From positions 7,541,501 through 7,605,500 of the forward strand of contig NZ_CP023692.1 of NCBI RefSeq assembly GCF_008704935.1: a stretch of 64,000 nt of DNA, read 5' to 3'. How positions within the stretch are numbered: position 1 is the stretch's first letter; each line of letters begins with the position of its first letter. The notes below the pieces were generated by a model that worked only from the letters and a program-made list of their open reading frames with translations, did not search any database and was not told the origin of the DNA. Positions 44,467 through 53,234 of the stretch are shown in pieces. Position numbers and translations under genes: made by a program. The DNA is from Streptomyces vinaceus (GTDB lineage: Bacteria > Actinomycetota > Actinomycetes > Streptomycetales > Streptomycetaceae).

Positions 44467-45672
44467 TCAGCTTTCCGCTGCAGGCTGGAAGAGAAGGTCG
44501 GTCCATCCGCTCCAGCTCGCGCGGCCGAGTGACAGTTCGGCGTCAGTGACCAGGGCCGCATCCAGTGCGCCCCTGATGCGTTCGGCGTCGACGCCCGGCC
44601 CGGTGAGCCTGATCTCGCTGCGCCGCTCACCGAAATGGTCGTCCCAGAACCAGCAGGCGACCGTTCGGCGCTGGGTGGAGCCCGCCTGCCAGGCGCGGGC
44701 GTCGGATTCCTCCAGCCAGCGGTCGGTCTCGCGTAGGTCGAGGTGCGGCCCGGCCGAGCGCCAGTTGATGACGGTGTCGGGCCTGTTGGCGAGCCAGAGG
44801 TGGCCTCGGCTGCGCAGCACGCCGAACATGACGTCCCCGAGGGCTTCGGTGAGCCGGCCCGGGTGCAGCGGCCGCCGGGCATGCCATACGAGACTGGACA
44901 CCGCGAGGTGGTGGGGGTCGGGGGGTGGAGGGAGGGAGGTGACCGCCTCCAGTGATGACGCCCATGACTCGCGTACGCGGCCGGGTGACCGTCTGTCCGT
45001 CAGCGCCGCTTCATTCACCGGGAGTTCGTGCAGCGCGGAGATACGGGCGCTGGGGTTGAGGTGTCGTACGACAGCGGCACCGCTCTCTGCGGGCCGGGAG
45101 TCGTCCGGGGCGGCCATTGCCATGAGGAGGGTGTCGGCCGCCTCGATCTGCCTCACCGCGGCCTCGGCCGCGGTAAACGGCTCGCTGCCCTCGGCGCCTT
45201 CCCACAGCCGCTCCGCCCGGCGTACGTCGGTGACGTCCTTCAAGAAGGCGAGGGGGTCCACGGCGGCGAGGACGGGGGCGCAGTCGTAGCGGTCCTTCAG
45301 GTTGTCGACCCCGATCCTGCTGCGCCACAGCTGCAGCAGGAAGGGCAGGGTGTCGACCTCCTGGGGGAGGGTGAGGAGGATGTGTACGCCCCTCCTGGCC
45401 CGCCGGAGTGCGATCAGGTCCTGTCGCAGGATCACCGTCGGGTCGCCCGTTGTCCCCGACGAGACGTTCACCTCAAGGTTCGTGCCGGGGTCGTCGGGGG
45501 TCGTCAGGCGCTGGACCACCGGGTAACGACCGGTCGTCGCGGTGTGGACGGAGAGGGAGAGGGTGACGGCTGTCGGATGTCTGCGGGACAGCTGCCTGGT
45601 GAGCTCGCCTCGGACCTCGGGGGTATTGCCGATGAGGATGCTGAGGAGGCCCTTCGGTGCGCCGGTTGTCAT
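44467..45672 (-). CDS. CobW-C-like protein lacking a P-loop
   Basis: A 401-residue protein from ATG 45672. The second half matches the CobW C-terminal domain (LVWHARRPLHPGRLTEALGD, LRSRGHLWLANRPDTVINWR). The N-terminal half follows the G3E layout but with SILIGNTPEVRGELTRQL where the GxxGxGKT loop should be, and without the CxCC motif. GTP binding as in true COG0523 proteins is therefore unlikely. It is preceded, 390 bp upstream, by Zur box 2, so it is probably zinc-regulated. Function unknown; perhaps a zinc-binding or regulatory relative. Confidence 0.75.
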   Translation of the reverse strand: MTTGAPKGLLSILIGNTPEVRGELTRQLSRRHPTAVTLSLSVHTATTGRYPVVQRLTTPDDPGTNLEVNVSSGTTGDPTVILRQDLIALRRARRGVHILLTLPQEVDTLPFLLQLWRSRIGVDNLKDRYDCAPVLAAVDPLAFLKDVTDVRRAERLWEGAEGSEPFTAAEAAVRQIEAADTLLMAMAAPDDSRPAESGAAVVRHLNPSARISALHELPVNEAALTDRRSPGRVRESWASSLEAVTSLPPPPDPHHLAVSSLVWHARRPLHPGRLTEALGDVMFGVLRSRGHLWLANRPDTVINWRSAGPHLDLRETDRWLEESDARAWQAGSTQRRTVACWFWDDHFGERRSEIRLTGPGVDAERIRGALDAALVTDAELSLGRASWSGWTDLLFQPAAES

Positions 45673-46063
45673 CAGCTCTGACCGGAGCGCGCAACGTGGC
45701 GCAGTGGCGCGCCGTTGGATCCGGGGCTGCCCTTCACACGGATCCCTCTCTTGGTGCTCGGGGGTTTTGATGCGGGTTTCGAATCGGATGCGCGCCCAGT
45801 GCGGGGGAGGGGTGAATGTGGGCGGGGGAGTGACTGCCGGCGGCTGAGTCGCGGCGACGCCGAGAGGGGCGGGGTCACGATTCGCCGTGGACGGCGCACG
45901 GTCGGACCCGGCTCGTGGGCGGGCGTGCCTCGCGAGTCCCTCTCGGAAGCCGAGCCGGTTTCCGCCGCGAGGGCTCGGCTTGCGCGACATACGCGTGCGG
46001 CCCCCTTCGGGCCCCCCTTTCTTGCCCGTCGAGGTGCCGCACGCGTACGCGACGCACCCTAAC
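45673..46063. other. Long leader between Zur box 2 and the CobW-C-like gene
   Basis: About 390 bp with an in-frame extension up to ATG 45990 that has no ribosome site and reads as Pro/Arg-rich noise. I see no small ribosomal gene in it. It may be a long 5' untranslated region. Confidence 0.35.
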
Positions 46064-46084
46064 CATTAATGGTATTCATTTTCA
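46064..46084 (-). promoter_or_regulatory. Zur box 2
   Basis: Read on the minus strand this 21-bp site is TGAAAATG, AATAC, CATTAATG. It fits TGnnAATG-N5-CATTnnCA except for the last two bases. It faces the minus-strand CobW-C-like gene. Confidence 0.65.
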
Positions 46085-46164
46085 ATGCCCGCGTGGCATG
46101 GATCCGTGCACGGCTTCTGCACGGGTCGTGCACGGGCGGGTCGGGTGCGCGGTCGGGGTCTCGC

Positions 46165-46470
46165 CTACCAGGACGACTTCGTCACTCCCGGCAGGAAGCC
46201 GGCGTGTGCCTGCTGTCGGGCCCGTACGCGGGAGAGCCCGAACTTGCGCAGGTAGCCGCGGGGGCGGCCGTCCACGCTGTCGCGGTTGCGGACGCGGGTG
46301 GCGCTGGCGTCGCGCGGTTGCCGGCGCAGCTCCGCGAGGTCGGCCTCCCGTTCGGCCGCGGTGGAGGACGGGTGGCGGATGACCTCTTTGAGCTCGGCGC
46401 GCCGCGCGGCGTACCGCTCGACGATCTCCTTGCGCTTCTCGTTCTGCGCGATCTTGCTCTTCTTCGCCAT
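46165..46470 (-). CDS. rpsN: 30S ribosomal protein S14, zinc-independent paralog
   Basis: A 101-residue S14 (MAKKSKIAQNEKRKEIVERY at the start). It is the long form lacking the CxxC zinc motifs of the short S14. Its ATG overlaps the stop of rpmB (ATGA), so the two are coupled and share Zur box 3. Under zinc shortage it replaces the zinc-containing S14. Confidence 0.95.
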   Translation of the reverse strand: MAKKSKIAQNEKRKEIVERYAARRAELKEVIRHPSSTAAEREADLAELRRQPRDASATRVRNRDSVDGRPRGYLRKFGLSRVRARQQAHAGFLPGVTKSSW

Positions 46471-46706
46471 CAGACCTTCCCTCCCCTGGCGCGGATGCGG
46501 GTCACGGCGGCCTCGATGCCGATCGCGTCCACCGTCTTGATGGCCTTGGTGCTCAGTGTCAGACGGACGTGGCGCCCCTCGCTGGGCAGCCAGTAGCGCT
46601 TGCGCTGGATGTTCGGATCGAAGCGGCGTGAGGTGCGCCGGTGCGAGTGGGAAATGTTGTTGCCGAAGCCGGGCTTGGCGCCGGTCAGTTGGCAGTGGGC
46701 AGACAT
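46470..46706 (-). CDS. rpmB: 50S ribosomal protein L28, paralog
   Basis: A 78-residue L28 (MSAHCQLTGAKPGFGNNISH at the start, then RRFDPNIQRKRYWLP). It has only one cysteine and lacks the zinc-binding set. It is the first gene of the minus-strand rpmB-rpsN operon, starting 35 bp from the Zur box 3 palindrome, with AAGGAG upstream. Confidence 0.95.
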   Translation of the reverse strand: MSAHCQLTGAKPGFGNNISHSHRRTSRRFDPNIQRKRYWLPSEGRHVRLTLSTKAIKTVDAIGIEAAVTRIRARGGKV

Positions 46707-46740
46707 CGGTCCTGCTCCTTCTTTCCGTGGGTCCCGTTGT

Positions 46741-46761
46741 TGGTAATGGAAACCATTGCCA
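46741..46761. promoter_or_regulatory. Zur box 3, shared by divergent operons
   Basis: The 21-bp palindrome TGGTAATG, GAAAC, CATTGCCA fits TGnnAATG-N5-CATTnnCA exactly. It lies between rpmB-rpsN (minus) and rpmG-rpmE (plus) and could control both by blocking overlapping promoters. Confidence 0.8.
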
Positions 46762-46767
46762 TATAGT
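46762..46767 (+). promoter_or_regulatory. -10 element of rpmG (leaderless transcript likely)
   Basis: TATAGT directly abuts Zur box 3 and ends seven bases before the rpmG ATG. Transcription from it would start at or within a base or two of the ATG, and there is no ribosome-binding site. This implies a leaderless mRNA. Confidence 0.55.
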
Positions 46768-46773
46768 AGCGGC

Positions 46774-46938
46774 ATGGCACGCAACGAGATCCGCCCGGTC
46801 ATCAAGCTCCGCTCCACCGCGGGCACCGGGTTCACCTACGTCACCCGCAAGAACCGCCGCAACGACCCCGACCGGCTGGTGCTGCGCAAGTACGACCCCG
46901 TCGCCCGTCGCCACGTCGACTTCCGCGAAGAGCGCTGA
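46774..46938 (+). CDS. rpmG: 50S ribosomal protein L33, zinc-independent paralog
   Basis: A 54-residue L33 (MARNEIRPVIKLRSTAGTGF at the start). The zinc-binding CxxC pairs are absent. It is the first gene of the plus-strand operon rpmG-rpmE-COG0523-like-rpsR, directly downstream of Zur box 3. Confidence 0.95.
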   Translation: MARNEIRPVIKLRSTAGTGFTYVTRKNRRNDPDRLVLRKYDPVARRHVDFREER

Positions 46939-46978
46939 TCCTCGGCACCCCCCGCCCCACCGTCGAAAGGTTCCTGCC

Positions 46979-47224
46979 ATGAAGCCCGGCATCCACCCCG
47001 CCTACGGGCCCGTCGTCTTCCGCGACACCGCCTCCGGCACCGCTTTCCTGACCCGTTCCACGATGACCAGCGACAAGACCGTCGACTGGGAGGACGGCAA
47101 TACCTATCCGGTGGTCGATGTGGAGATCTCCTCCGCGAGCCACCCCTTCTACACGGGCACCGCCCGCGTCCTCGACACCGCCGGCCGCGTCGAGAAGTTC
47201 CAGCGCCGCTACGGGGCCCGGTGA
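46979..47224 (+). CDS. rpmE: 50S ribosomal protein L31 type B
   Basis: An 81-residue type B L31 (MKPGIHPAYGPVVFRDTASG at the start, then SHPFYTGTARVLDTAGRVEK). Type B forms lack the CxxC motif of zinc-binding L31 and displace it under zinc limitation, freeing zinc. GAAAGG lies 9 bases before ATG 46979. Its stop overlaps the next start. Confidence 0.95.
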   Translation: MKPGIHPAYGPVVFRDTASGTAFLTRSTMTSDKTVDWEDGNTYPVVDVEISSASHPFYTGTARVLDTAGRVEKFQRRYGAR

Positions 47225-48375
47225 TGGAACGCGATCACCAGCTCCCGGTCGTGATCGTCGCCGGGATGCACGCCGAGGCGCGCAAGGAGGTCGTCGAACG
47301 CCTTCTGCAGTCCGTACAGGGGAGCGTGGCGCTACACCACGATCTCGCCGGGGCGCCCGACGGCACCGTGCTCCGCGTGATCCGCGAGGCCTCCGGCACT
47401 CTCTCCACCGGTGACACGCCGCTGGTCAACGACTGCGCGTGCTGCGCACTGCGCGAGGACTTGGTGCCGGAACTGGAACGGATGGCGGACAGCGGCCTGA
47501 CCCGGCTCGCCGTGGTCGAGCTGTGGGACTCGGTCGAACCGAAGGCGATGGCCGAGGTCATCGCCGCGCACGGCGGCGACCGGCTCGTCCTGACGAACGT
47601 GATCACCGCCGTGGACCCCGCACTCGTCCTGCCCTGTCTCGGTAACGGCGACGACCTGGCCGAAGCCGGTCTCGCGGCGGCCCCCACCGACCAGCGGACC
47701 ATCGGGGACACCTGGGCCCGCCAGCTGGAGTACGCGCCGGTCCTCGCCCTCGTCGACAGTGACGAGGCCGACGACGAGGACCGCGCGCTCCTCGCTCAGC
47801 TGCACCCCACCGCCCAGCGGGTACCGGCCGGTTCCGTCGAACTCGCCCGGGCCGCGTTCGCCGGTTTCGACGTCGAGGCCGCCGCGGCGGCCCAGCATCC
47901 CGCGTGTGCGCTCCTGCCCCAGGACGCCGACGAGGCCGGCGTCGCCACGCTCGTGTGGCACCGTCGCAGGCCGTTCCATCCCGAACGCCTCTACCAGGCA
48001 CTGGAGGACCTGTGCTGCGCCGCAGCCCGCAGCCGCGGCCGGTTCTGGCTCGCCGACCGTCCGGACACCCTCCTCGCCTGGGACGCGGCAGGCGGAGCCC
48101 TGTCCGTGGAGAGCGCCGGGCCGTGGCTGGCGTCGCTGCCGGACGCGGCCTGGGACATGGTCCCGCCGATGCGCCGGGCGGCGGCCGCGCTCGACTGGCA
48201 CCCCGACCACGGGGACTGCTGCCAGCACCTGGTCTTCACCTCGCCCGGCCTCGACCGGGACGGGCTGGAACGCCTCCTCGATTCCTGCCTCCTGACGGAC
48301 GCCGAGTACACGGCGGGGCGTGAAGCCTGGAAGGACCTGCCCGCCGCCTTCGACTCCCTCCTCGACGCCGCCTGA
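47224..48375 (+). CDS. CobW-like protein with CxCC but degenerate P-loop
   Basis: A 383-residue protein (ATG 47224, or GTG 47221) overlapping the rpmE stop. The C-terminal CobW domain is clear (LVWHRRRPFHPERLYQALED, SRGRFWLADRPDTLLAWD). The metal motif survives as NDCACCALREDLV. However, the P-loop position reads VVIVAGMHAEARKEVVERLL with no GxxGxGKT. It may bind zinc without GTP hydrolysis. Its place between ribosomal paralogs under Zur control points to zinc allocation during starvation. Confidence 0.8.
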   Translation: MERDHQLPVVIVAGMHAEARKEVVERLLQSVQGSVALHHDLAGAPDGTVLRVIREASGTLSTGDTPLVNDCACCALREDLVPELERMADSGLTRLAVVELWDSVEPKAMAEVIAAHGGDRLVLTNVITAVDPALVLPCLGNGDDLAEAGLAAAPTDQRTIGDTWARQLEYAPVLALVDSDEADDEDRALLAQLHPTAQRVPAGSVELARAAFAGFDVEAAAAAQHPACALLPQDADEAGVATLVWHRRRPFHPERLYQALEDLCCAAARSRGRFWLADRPDTLLAWDAAGGALSVESAGPWLASLPDAAWDMVPPMRRAAAALDWHPDHGDCCQHLVFTSPGLDRDGLERLLDSCLLTDAEYTAGREAWKDLPAAFDSLLDAA

Positions 48376-48446
48376 CACACACCGCATACGACCCGGTCTC
48401 GGCCCGGCACGACCGTGACCACACCTTCCTTTCAGGAGACACCGAC

Positions 48447-48683
48447 ATGGCCCGACGCCACGACATCCGCAAGCCCGTCAAGTCCCGCCCCAACCCGCTC
48501 GACGCCGCCAAGATCACCTACATCGACTACAAGGACACCGACCTCCTCCGGAAGTTCATCTCCGACCGCGGGAAGATCCGCAGCCGCCGCGTGACCCGCG
48601 TCACGGCCCAGCAGCAGCGGGCCCTCGCCGCCGCCATCAAGAACGCGCGAGAGATGGCCCTGTTGCCCTACGCCGGCCGCTGA
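48447..48683 (+). CDS. rpsR: 30S ribosomal protein S18, zinc-independent paralog
   Basis: A 78-residue S18 (MARRHDIRKPVKSRPNPLDA at the start, then TYIDYKDTDLLRKFISDRGK). It lacks the cysteines of zinc-binding S18 forms. CAGGAGA lies 9 bases upstream. It is the last gene of the rpmG operon and is followed by a hairpin. Confidence 0.95.
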   Translation: MARRHDIRKPVKSRPNPLDAAKITYIDYKDTDLLRKFISDRGKIRSRRVTRVTAQQQRALAAAIKNAREMALLPYAGR

Positions 48684-48691
48684 ACCGCACC

Positions 48692-48708
48692 CCGGGCGCA
48701 CCGCCCGG
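48692..48708 (+). terminator. Hairpin after rpsR
   Basis: CCGGGCG and CGCCCGG form a 7-bp stem with a 3-base loop, nine bases after the rpsR stop. It probably terminates the rpmG operon. Confidence 0.6.
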
Positions 48709-48969
48709 AGGCTTGAGCCCGTCCGCTGGAGAGCTTCGCGGTGCGGGGAGATGATCCAAGTGATTGCCATTTCGCTTCCCTCACGCAGGGAGGAGGGTAT
48801 CCGTCACGGCTTGTCGCCCCGCGCACCAGCGGTGGTTCTCGGGCTGTCGCGGCGTGGGCTTGCGCGTGCGGCGGACCCTCATCCGCGGCCTCCGCACCGA
48901 TTCCGGTCGTCGCTTCGACGAACCTGTACGGAGACGTCGCCCGGCAGATCGGCGGCGGGCGTCTCCGGA

Positions 48970-50446
48970 CTCCTCCATCGGCGAGACGGCCCGGCTCGTG
49001 GCGGGCGGGGCCGTCCTCGCGTTCGTGGCCGTGCGCCGTCTGCTGGCCCGGCCCCGCATCGGCATCGGGTCCTCCGGACTCCTCGGCATCGTCACCGTCT
49101 TCACCGGTCTGCCGTTCTTCCGCGGGCCCTGCGCACGCTGCGCGGGCGCGGTCATCCCGGAACCGGCAACCTGGTCACCGCCGCGACCGTCATCTCCTTG
49201 GTCCTGCGGGAGAACGTGGTGACCCACCGTACGCGCCGACTCCGTGGGCCGGATCATCACCCGGGTCGAGGAGGCCCAGACCGACCGGGCCCCGATCCGG
49301 ACGGTCGCCACCCGCTTCACTCAGCGCCTCGTCCCCGTGTCGTTCGCGCTGGCGGCCCTGACCTACGTGGTCACCCGCGATGCGCGCCGGGCGATGACGA
49401 TGCTGCTGATCGCCTGCCCGTGCGCAGTGGGCCTGGCCACCCCGACCGCCATCAGCGCGGCCATCGGGAACGGCGCACCCCGTGGCACCCTCATCAAGGG
49501 CGGTACCCACCTCGAAGGCGTCGGCCGGGTCACGGCCGTGGTCTTCGAGGTGGGTACGCTGACCTTGGGCCGCCCCCTGGTCACCAGTGTCGTCACCCTC
49601 AACGAGCGCTTCGGCGCCGACGAGGTGCTCAGCCTGGCCGCCTCCGGCGAACTCCACGCCCGCCGCCCCCTCGCTTAGACCATCGTCACCCACACCGAGG
49701 AGCAGCACCTGCACGTCCCGCTCCACCAGGCCTGCGCGGTCGTCCTCGGCATGGGCATGCGCGCCGAACTCGACGGCACCCGGCTCCTGGTGGGCAGCCC
49801 CACCCTGCTGCGTCGGCACGGCATCGCGATCACCGAGGACGCCCAGAGCTGGACCGACCACCTGCGCCGGGGCGGCGTAACCGTCATCTGCCTGGCCCAG
49901 GACGCGGAGTTCATCGGCCTTCTCGGAGTCTCCGACGCCGTTCGGGCGGGCGCCGACATCGTCGTCCGGCAGCTGCGCGACCTGGGTGTCTCGCGGCTGG
50001 TCCTGCTCACCGGTGACGCCCCGGAATCGGCCCAGGTCGTGGCGGACGCCCTGGGCATCACCGAAGTGCACGCTCGCGCCCTGCCGGAAGCCAAGCTCCA
50101 GCTGGTCCGCGACCTCCAAGCCGAAGGCCACACCGTGGCGATGGCGGGCGACGGCACGAACGACGCCCCCGCCCTGGCGCTCGCGGACGTCGGCATCACG
50201 ATGGTCGAGCACTCCTCCCACGTGGCCCTGGAGACCGCCGACATCGCGCTGGCGGGCAACGACCTGCGTCAGGTCGCGGGCGCGGGTGGCTCGACGAACC
50301 CGGTGTTCGCGATGCTGCCGCACAACACCAGCAGCATCGCGGTCGTGGGCAACTCCGCCCGCCTGGTCAACCACACCCCGCACCTGCCCCGGGTGGACGA
50401 GGGCGTACTCAGGCTGGCGCCCCTGGAGGAGCGCCGGGTCACCTGA
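48970..50446 (+). pseudogene. Heavy-metal P1B-type ATPase, decayed
   Basis: Segments of a metal-exporting P-type ATPase follow one another in changing frames. They are GETARLVAGGAVLAFVAVRR, then GHPGTGNLVTAATVISLVLR, then MTMLLIACPCAVGLATPTAI (the CPC metal-channel motif) and, after an in-frame TAG at 49677, VAMAGDGTNDAPALALADVG (hinge motif). The phosphorylation motif DKTGT is damaged to FEVGTLT, so the catalytic Asp is lost. The region between the second and third segments is deleted. It cannot be functional. Its position next to the zinc regulon suggests a former zinc or copper exporter. Confidence 0.85.
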
Positions 50447-50480
50447 CCGAGGCTGGCTCCCGGTCAGGTCCCCTCCCCGG

Positions 50481-50985
50481 TCAGGAATCCGTTCCCGCCG
50501 CGGGCAGCGGCATCTCGAAGTGGACCGTCCCGAAGCCACCGTGCTCACCGGTGGTGCGGGCATCGAAGATCTCCGTGGCCATGCTGCGCCAGAAGGGTTC
50601 CGCGCCCGGGATGTCGACGTTGGTGTGGAGGTAGATGCGCTCGTAGCCGGGTACCGCCGCGGCGAACGCGCAGGCGGTGTGCACCATGGCGCGGGCCAGC
50701 CCGTACCGCCGGTGGTCAGGGCGCACGTACACGCGCAGCAGCTGCGCGGTTCGCCCCGACGGGTAGCGCTCGACGAGGCTTCGCGGGTGCGGGTGCGGGT
50801 GCGGGTGCGGGTGCGGGTGCGGGTGCGGGGGATGGGCGGGGCCGCGCGAGTTGAGCGCGGTGGTGCCGACCACCTCGCCGTCGCCGCGGACGGCCACGAC
50901 GAGGGTGTGCCGTGGGTGGCGCAGGTAGGTGCCGTTGAGGTCGACCACGTCGGGGTGCCAGTCCGGCACATCACACCGTCGAGCT
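50481..50985 (-). pseudogene. GNAT acetyltransferase, 5'-truncated
   Basis: The minus strand encodes RHTLVVAVRGDGEVVGTTAL, then LLRVYVRPDHRRYGLARAMV (the R-R-Y-G-L-A CoA loop), then YERIYLHTNVDIPGAEPFWR and FGTVHFEMPLP. This is about 155 residues of a GNAT fold. The first 40 or so residues are replaced by in-frame IS630 debris. A His-Pro microsatellite is inserted between the second and third strands. The longer in-frame start is part of the transposase remnant, so the true start has been lost. Confidence 0.6.
50785..50826. repeat. Hexanucleotide tandem repeat (GGGTGC)7
   Basis: Seven perfect GGGTGC units lie inside the truncated GNAT gene, encoding alternating His-Pro on the minus strand. 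The unit is a multiple of three, so copy-number change would not shift the frame. Confidence 0.9.
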
Positions 50986-51945
50986 GCCGGCCACGTCCGG
51001 TTGCACCGGCGGATGCCCTTCTCGCTACGGATGCGGGCGCGCTCCTTGCGTTGGGCGGCCAGGACGTCGGGGTGGGGGGCGTTGGCGTTGCGCCACCGCA
51101 TGTGGGCGTGCAGCGCGCAGGTCTGGACCGTGTGGTTCGGATGGCTCGAGTTGGCGAGCGTGAACTGCCGCAGTGGTCCGAAGTGCGCCTCTATCGGGTT
51201 CGTGAAGCAGAGGTAACCATTGTTGTTCTCCGCCCAGCGCAGGATCTTCTTGCCGTTGTGGGCCGAGAGGTTGTCCCGGATCATGTAGATCGGGGCGCTG
51301 TCAGGACGGCGGCCCGGATGGACCGCAGTGCGGCCAGGGTGTTCGCGGGCCCTTGCGCGGTCGGTTGACGCCCCACCGGGTGTCGTCACCGACCGAGTAG
51401 CAGCTGTGGAAGTAGGTGACGCCGTGTCTCCTTCCCGGTCTTGGTGCGCTGGAAGGTGACGCCGCGCCGGGCGAGCAGGCAACGCAGAGCCTCGCGGCCG
51501 GTGCGGATCACCTGGCCGATGACCCGCCGCAGGTAAGCCGCCAGTTTGCGGATGGACCAGCGGGTGAAGGGCCGTCCGAGTTTGGCCGGGCGGGTGGTGG
51601 CCGTCTGGATGACGAACTCCTCGTCATCAGGACTGAGAAGGCAACGACAGCCTCCCGCCCACTGAGGGTCCAAGCGGGCCGGACCGATCTCGTTAAGCCG
51701 GTGGACCACGCACCGTGTCCTCGTCCGCCTGCGCGAGCCGGTCGATTACCGGAACCCTGTTGCCGCCGGCCGAGGCCAGCATCATCATCGCCCCCGATAG
51801 CGCACCGAGTTGGTGCTGCCCCGCCGCACGATCCTCTGTAGCTGCCGGCCCTCGTGGTCCGTGAGGCTGCGGACCTCGACTGCAAGCGCGGCTGGCCGAG
51901 GCGGCACGAGCACGACGCTCTCTCGGCCCGAATAGTGGACAGCGG
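50986..51945 (-). mobile_element. IS630-family transposase remnant
   Basis: On the minus strand the pieces occur in order: AMMMLASAGGNRVPVIDRLA, QADEDTVR, VHRLNEIGPARLDPQWAGG, PFTRWSIRKLAAYLRRVIGQ, GVTFQRTKTGKE, then, after a large deletion, YMIRDNLSAHNGKKILRWAE and NPIEAHFGPLRQFTLANSSH. These are the typical landmarks of Streptomyces IS630 transposases. Frame changes and loss of part of the DDE core make it inactive. Its tail is fused in frame to the truncated GNAT. Confidence 0.8.
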
Positions 51946-52015
51946 ACGGCACCTCCCACTGGCGGCCTAATGACCAGAATTTTCGGGCCGCGTCTACTAG
52001 GCTCCGCCCCCCTAA

Positions 52016-52500
52016 AGGGTGTTGCAGAAGTCTGTCTCGGCCAGGCCTGAGTGGTGTCTGGCCTGCTGATTCAGTCGGTCATGGCGATGTTGTGCATGGT
52101 GGCGACGGCCTGGACGGCGTGGTGGAGGCCGTCGCCTTTCTGTCGGCAGTCGCGGAGGATCTTCCAGTTCTTCATCCGGGCGAAGGTGTGCTCGACGCGT
52201 GCCCTGACCCGTCGGTGTTCGGCGTTGTCCTCCTCCTGCCCGCGCAGGAGAGGACGGCCGGCCCTTCTGCGGTGCGGGACGATCAGCCCGGTGCCCAGGT
52301 AGGCGCCGTCCGCTATCACCGTCGTCCCGGCCGCCGCGGCCGGCAGGTCCGATTCGCGCCAGACGTGGGCATCGGCCTTGTTTCCCGGCGCCGGGCGGGC
52401 TGAGGCGACGACGAGACGGGTGTCGGCATCGATAGACCACGGCGATGTCGACCGGCCGTGGCGGGGTGGTACGAGTGCGAGTCATGGCGATGATCTTGCC
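52016..52500 (-). mobile_element. IS5-family (DDE_4-type) transposase fragment
   Basis: The C-terminal part reads VIADGAYLGTGLIVPHRRRA, HRRVRARVEHTFARMKNWKI and LRDCRQKGDGLHHAVQAVAT, ending at 52071. Upstream parts (DADTRLVVASARPAPGNKAD, then AHVWRESDLPAAAAGTTV) are in another frame. The sequence GGGTGTTGCAGAAGTC at 52018 resembles an IS5 terminal end. The N-terminal half is missing. Confidence 0.7.
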
Positions 52501-52684
52501 GACACTCGCTGACAGCGGGCCTAACCCAGCAGGACGAGCCAAGTCCCTCCTGCGTGCGGCGCGACTGGGTGCCTTTGCAGGATTGGAAGGCGTGGGCTTG
52601 GCTAGATGTATGGGCTGGTGAACATGGGCGGGGGGCCGAGTCGGGACACCGGGCGTGGTGGCCCCTGCGGAGAGCGGTGATCAC

Positions 52685-53188
52685 ATGCTGGTCGAGTCGT
52701 TGATGGCCCTGGCCCTGTCTGGTGGCACCGCAGTGGTCCAGGCCGCAGGAACCGATGCGTGGAACGGCCTGCGAAGACGGGTTGCGGATGTTTTCGCCCA
52801 TGGTGAGCCCGCGCGGGCGGACGCTGAGCTTGAGCGTCTGGACCACACAGCCGAGGTCCTGAGCAGCGCGAACGACACCGGCAGCGAACGGTTGCGGCAG
52901 GAAGGTGTGTGGCAGAACCGGTTCGAGACTCTGCTGGAGGGCCTCGATGCCCCTGGGCGCGAGCAGGTAGCTGAGCAACTCCAGGAGATGCTGTCGTTCG
53001 TTGCTGCTTCAACGGGTGATGTGGCCATGGGAACAGGGCATGCGACCGCCCGGGAGGGCAGCAGTGCGGTCACCGGCGTCAAACGCGGGGGCGGCAGTCA
53101 GACCGGCCCCGCGACGGCGGTGAACACAGGGGACGCGGACGCCCAGGGGACCGGCTCCAGCGCTGTCAGCGGCATCGTCAACGAATGA
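52685..53188 (+). CDS. Small partner protein of the STAND ATPase
   Basis: ATG 52685 (GGAGA about 10 bases upstream) opens a 167-residue protein. The first 115 residues are helical (MLVESLMALALSGGTAVVQA, RFETLLEGLDAPGREQVAEQ). The rest is a Gly/Ala/Thr-rich tail with GPATAVNTGDADAQGTGSSA and VSGIVNE. The tail resembles a short stretch near the N-terminus of the downstream ATPase (VVINSGDATATGGGYAITGI). It ends 46 bp before the ATPase gene. No catalytic motif is visible. A role as sensor, adaptor or scaffold of the ATPase is inferred. Confidence 0.65.
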   Translation: MLVESLMALALSGGTAVVQAAGTDAWNGLRRRVADVFAHGEPARADAELERLDHTAEVLSSANDTGSERLRQEGVWQNRFETLLEGLDAPGREQVAEQLQEMLSFVAASTGDVAMGTGHATAREGSSAVTGVKRGGGSQTGPATAVNTGDADAQGTGSSAVSGIVNE

Positions 53189-53234
53189 CCGCCCCGCCGC
53201 CCTCGTACTGATCAAAGCAAGCCAAGGAGCCGGC

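Noticed and set aside
45673..45990. N-terminal extension of the CobW-C-like gene to ATG 45990, just after Zur box 2
   Set aside because: No ribosome site, Pro/Arg-rich composition and no similarity to the family's N-terminus. ATG 45672 matches the domain start.
48750..48775. GTGATTGCCATTTCG as a fourth Zur box
   Set aside because: It matches only half of the TGnnAATG-N5-CATTnnCA pattern and precedes a dead gene.
50785..50826. Hexanucleotide repeats considered as a CRISPR or origin iteron
   Set aside because: Unit is only 6 bp with no spacers; it is a simple microsatellite inside a coding remnant.
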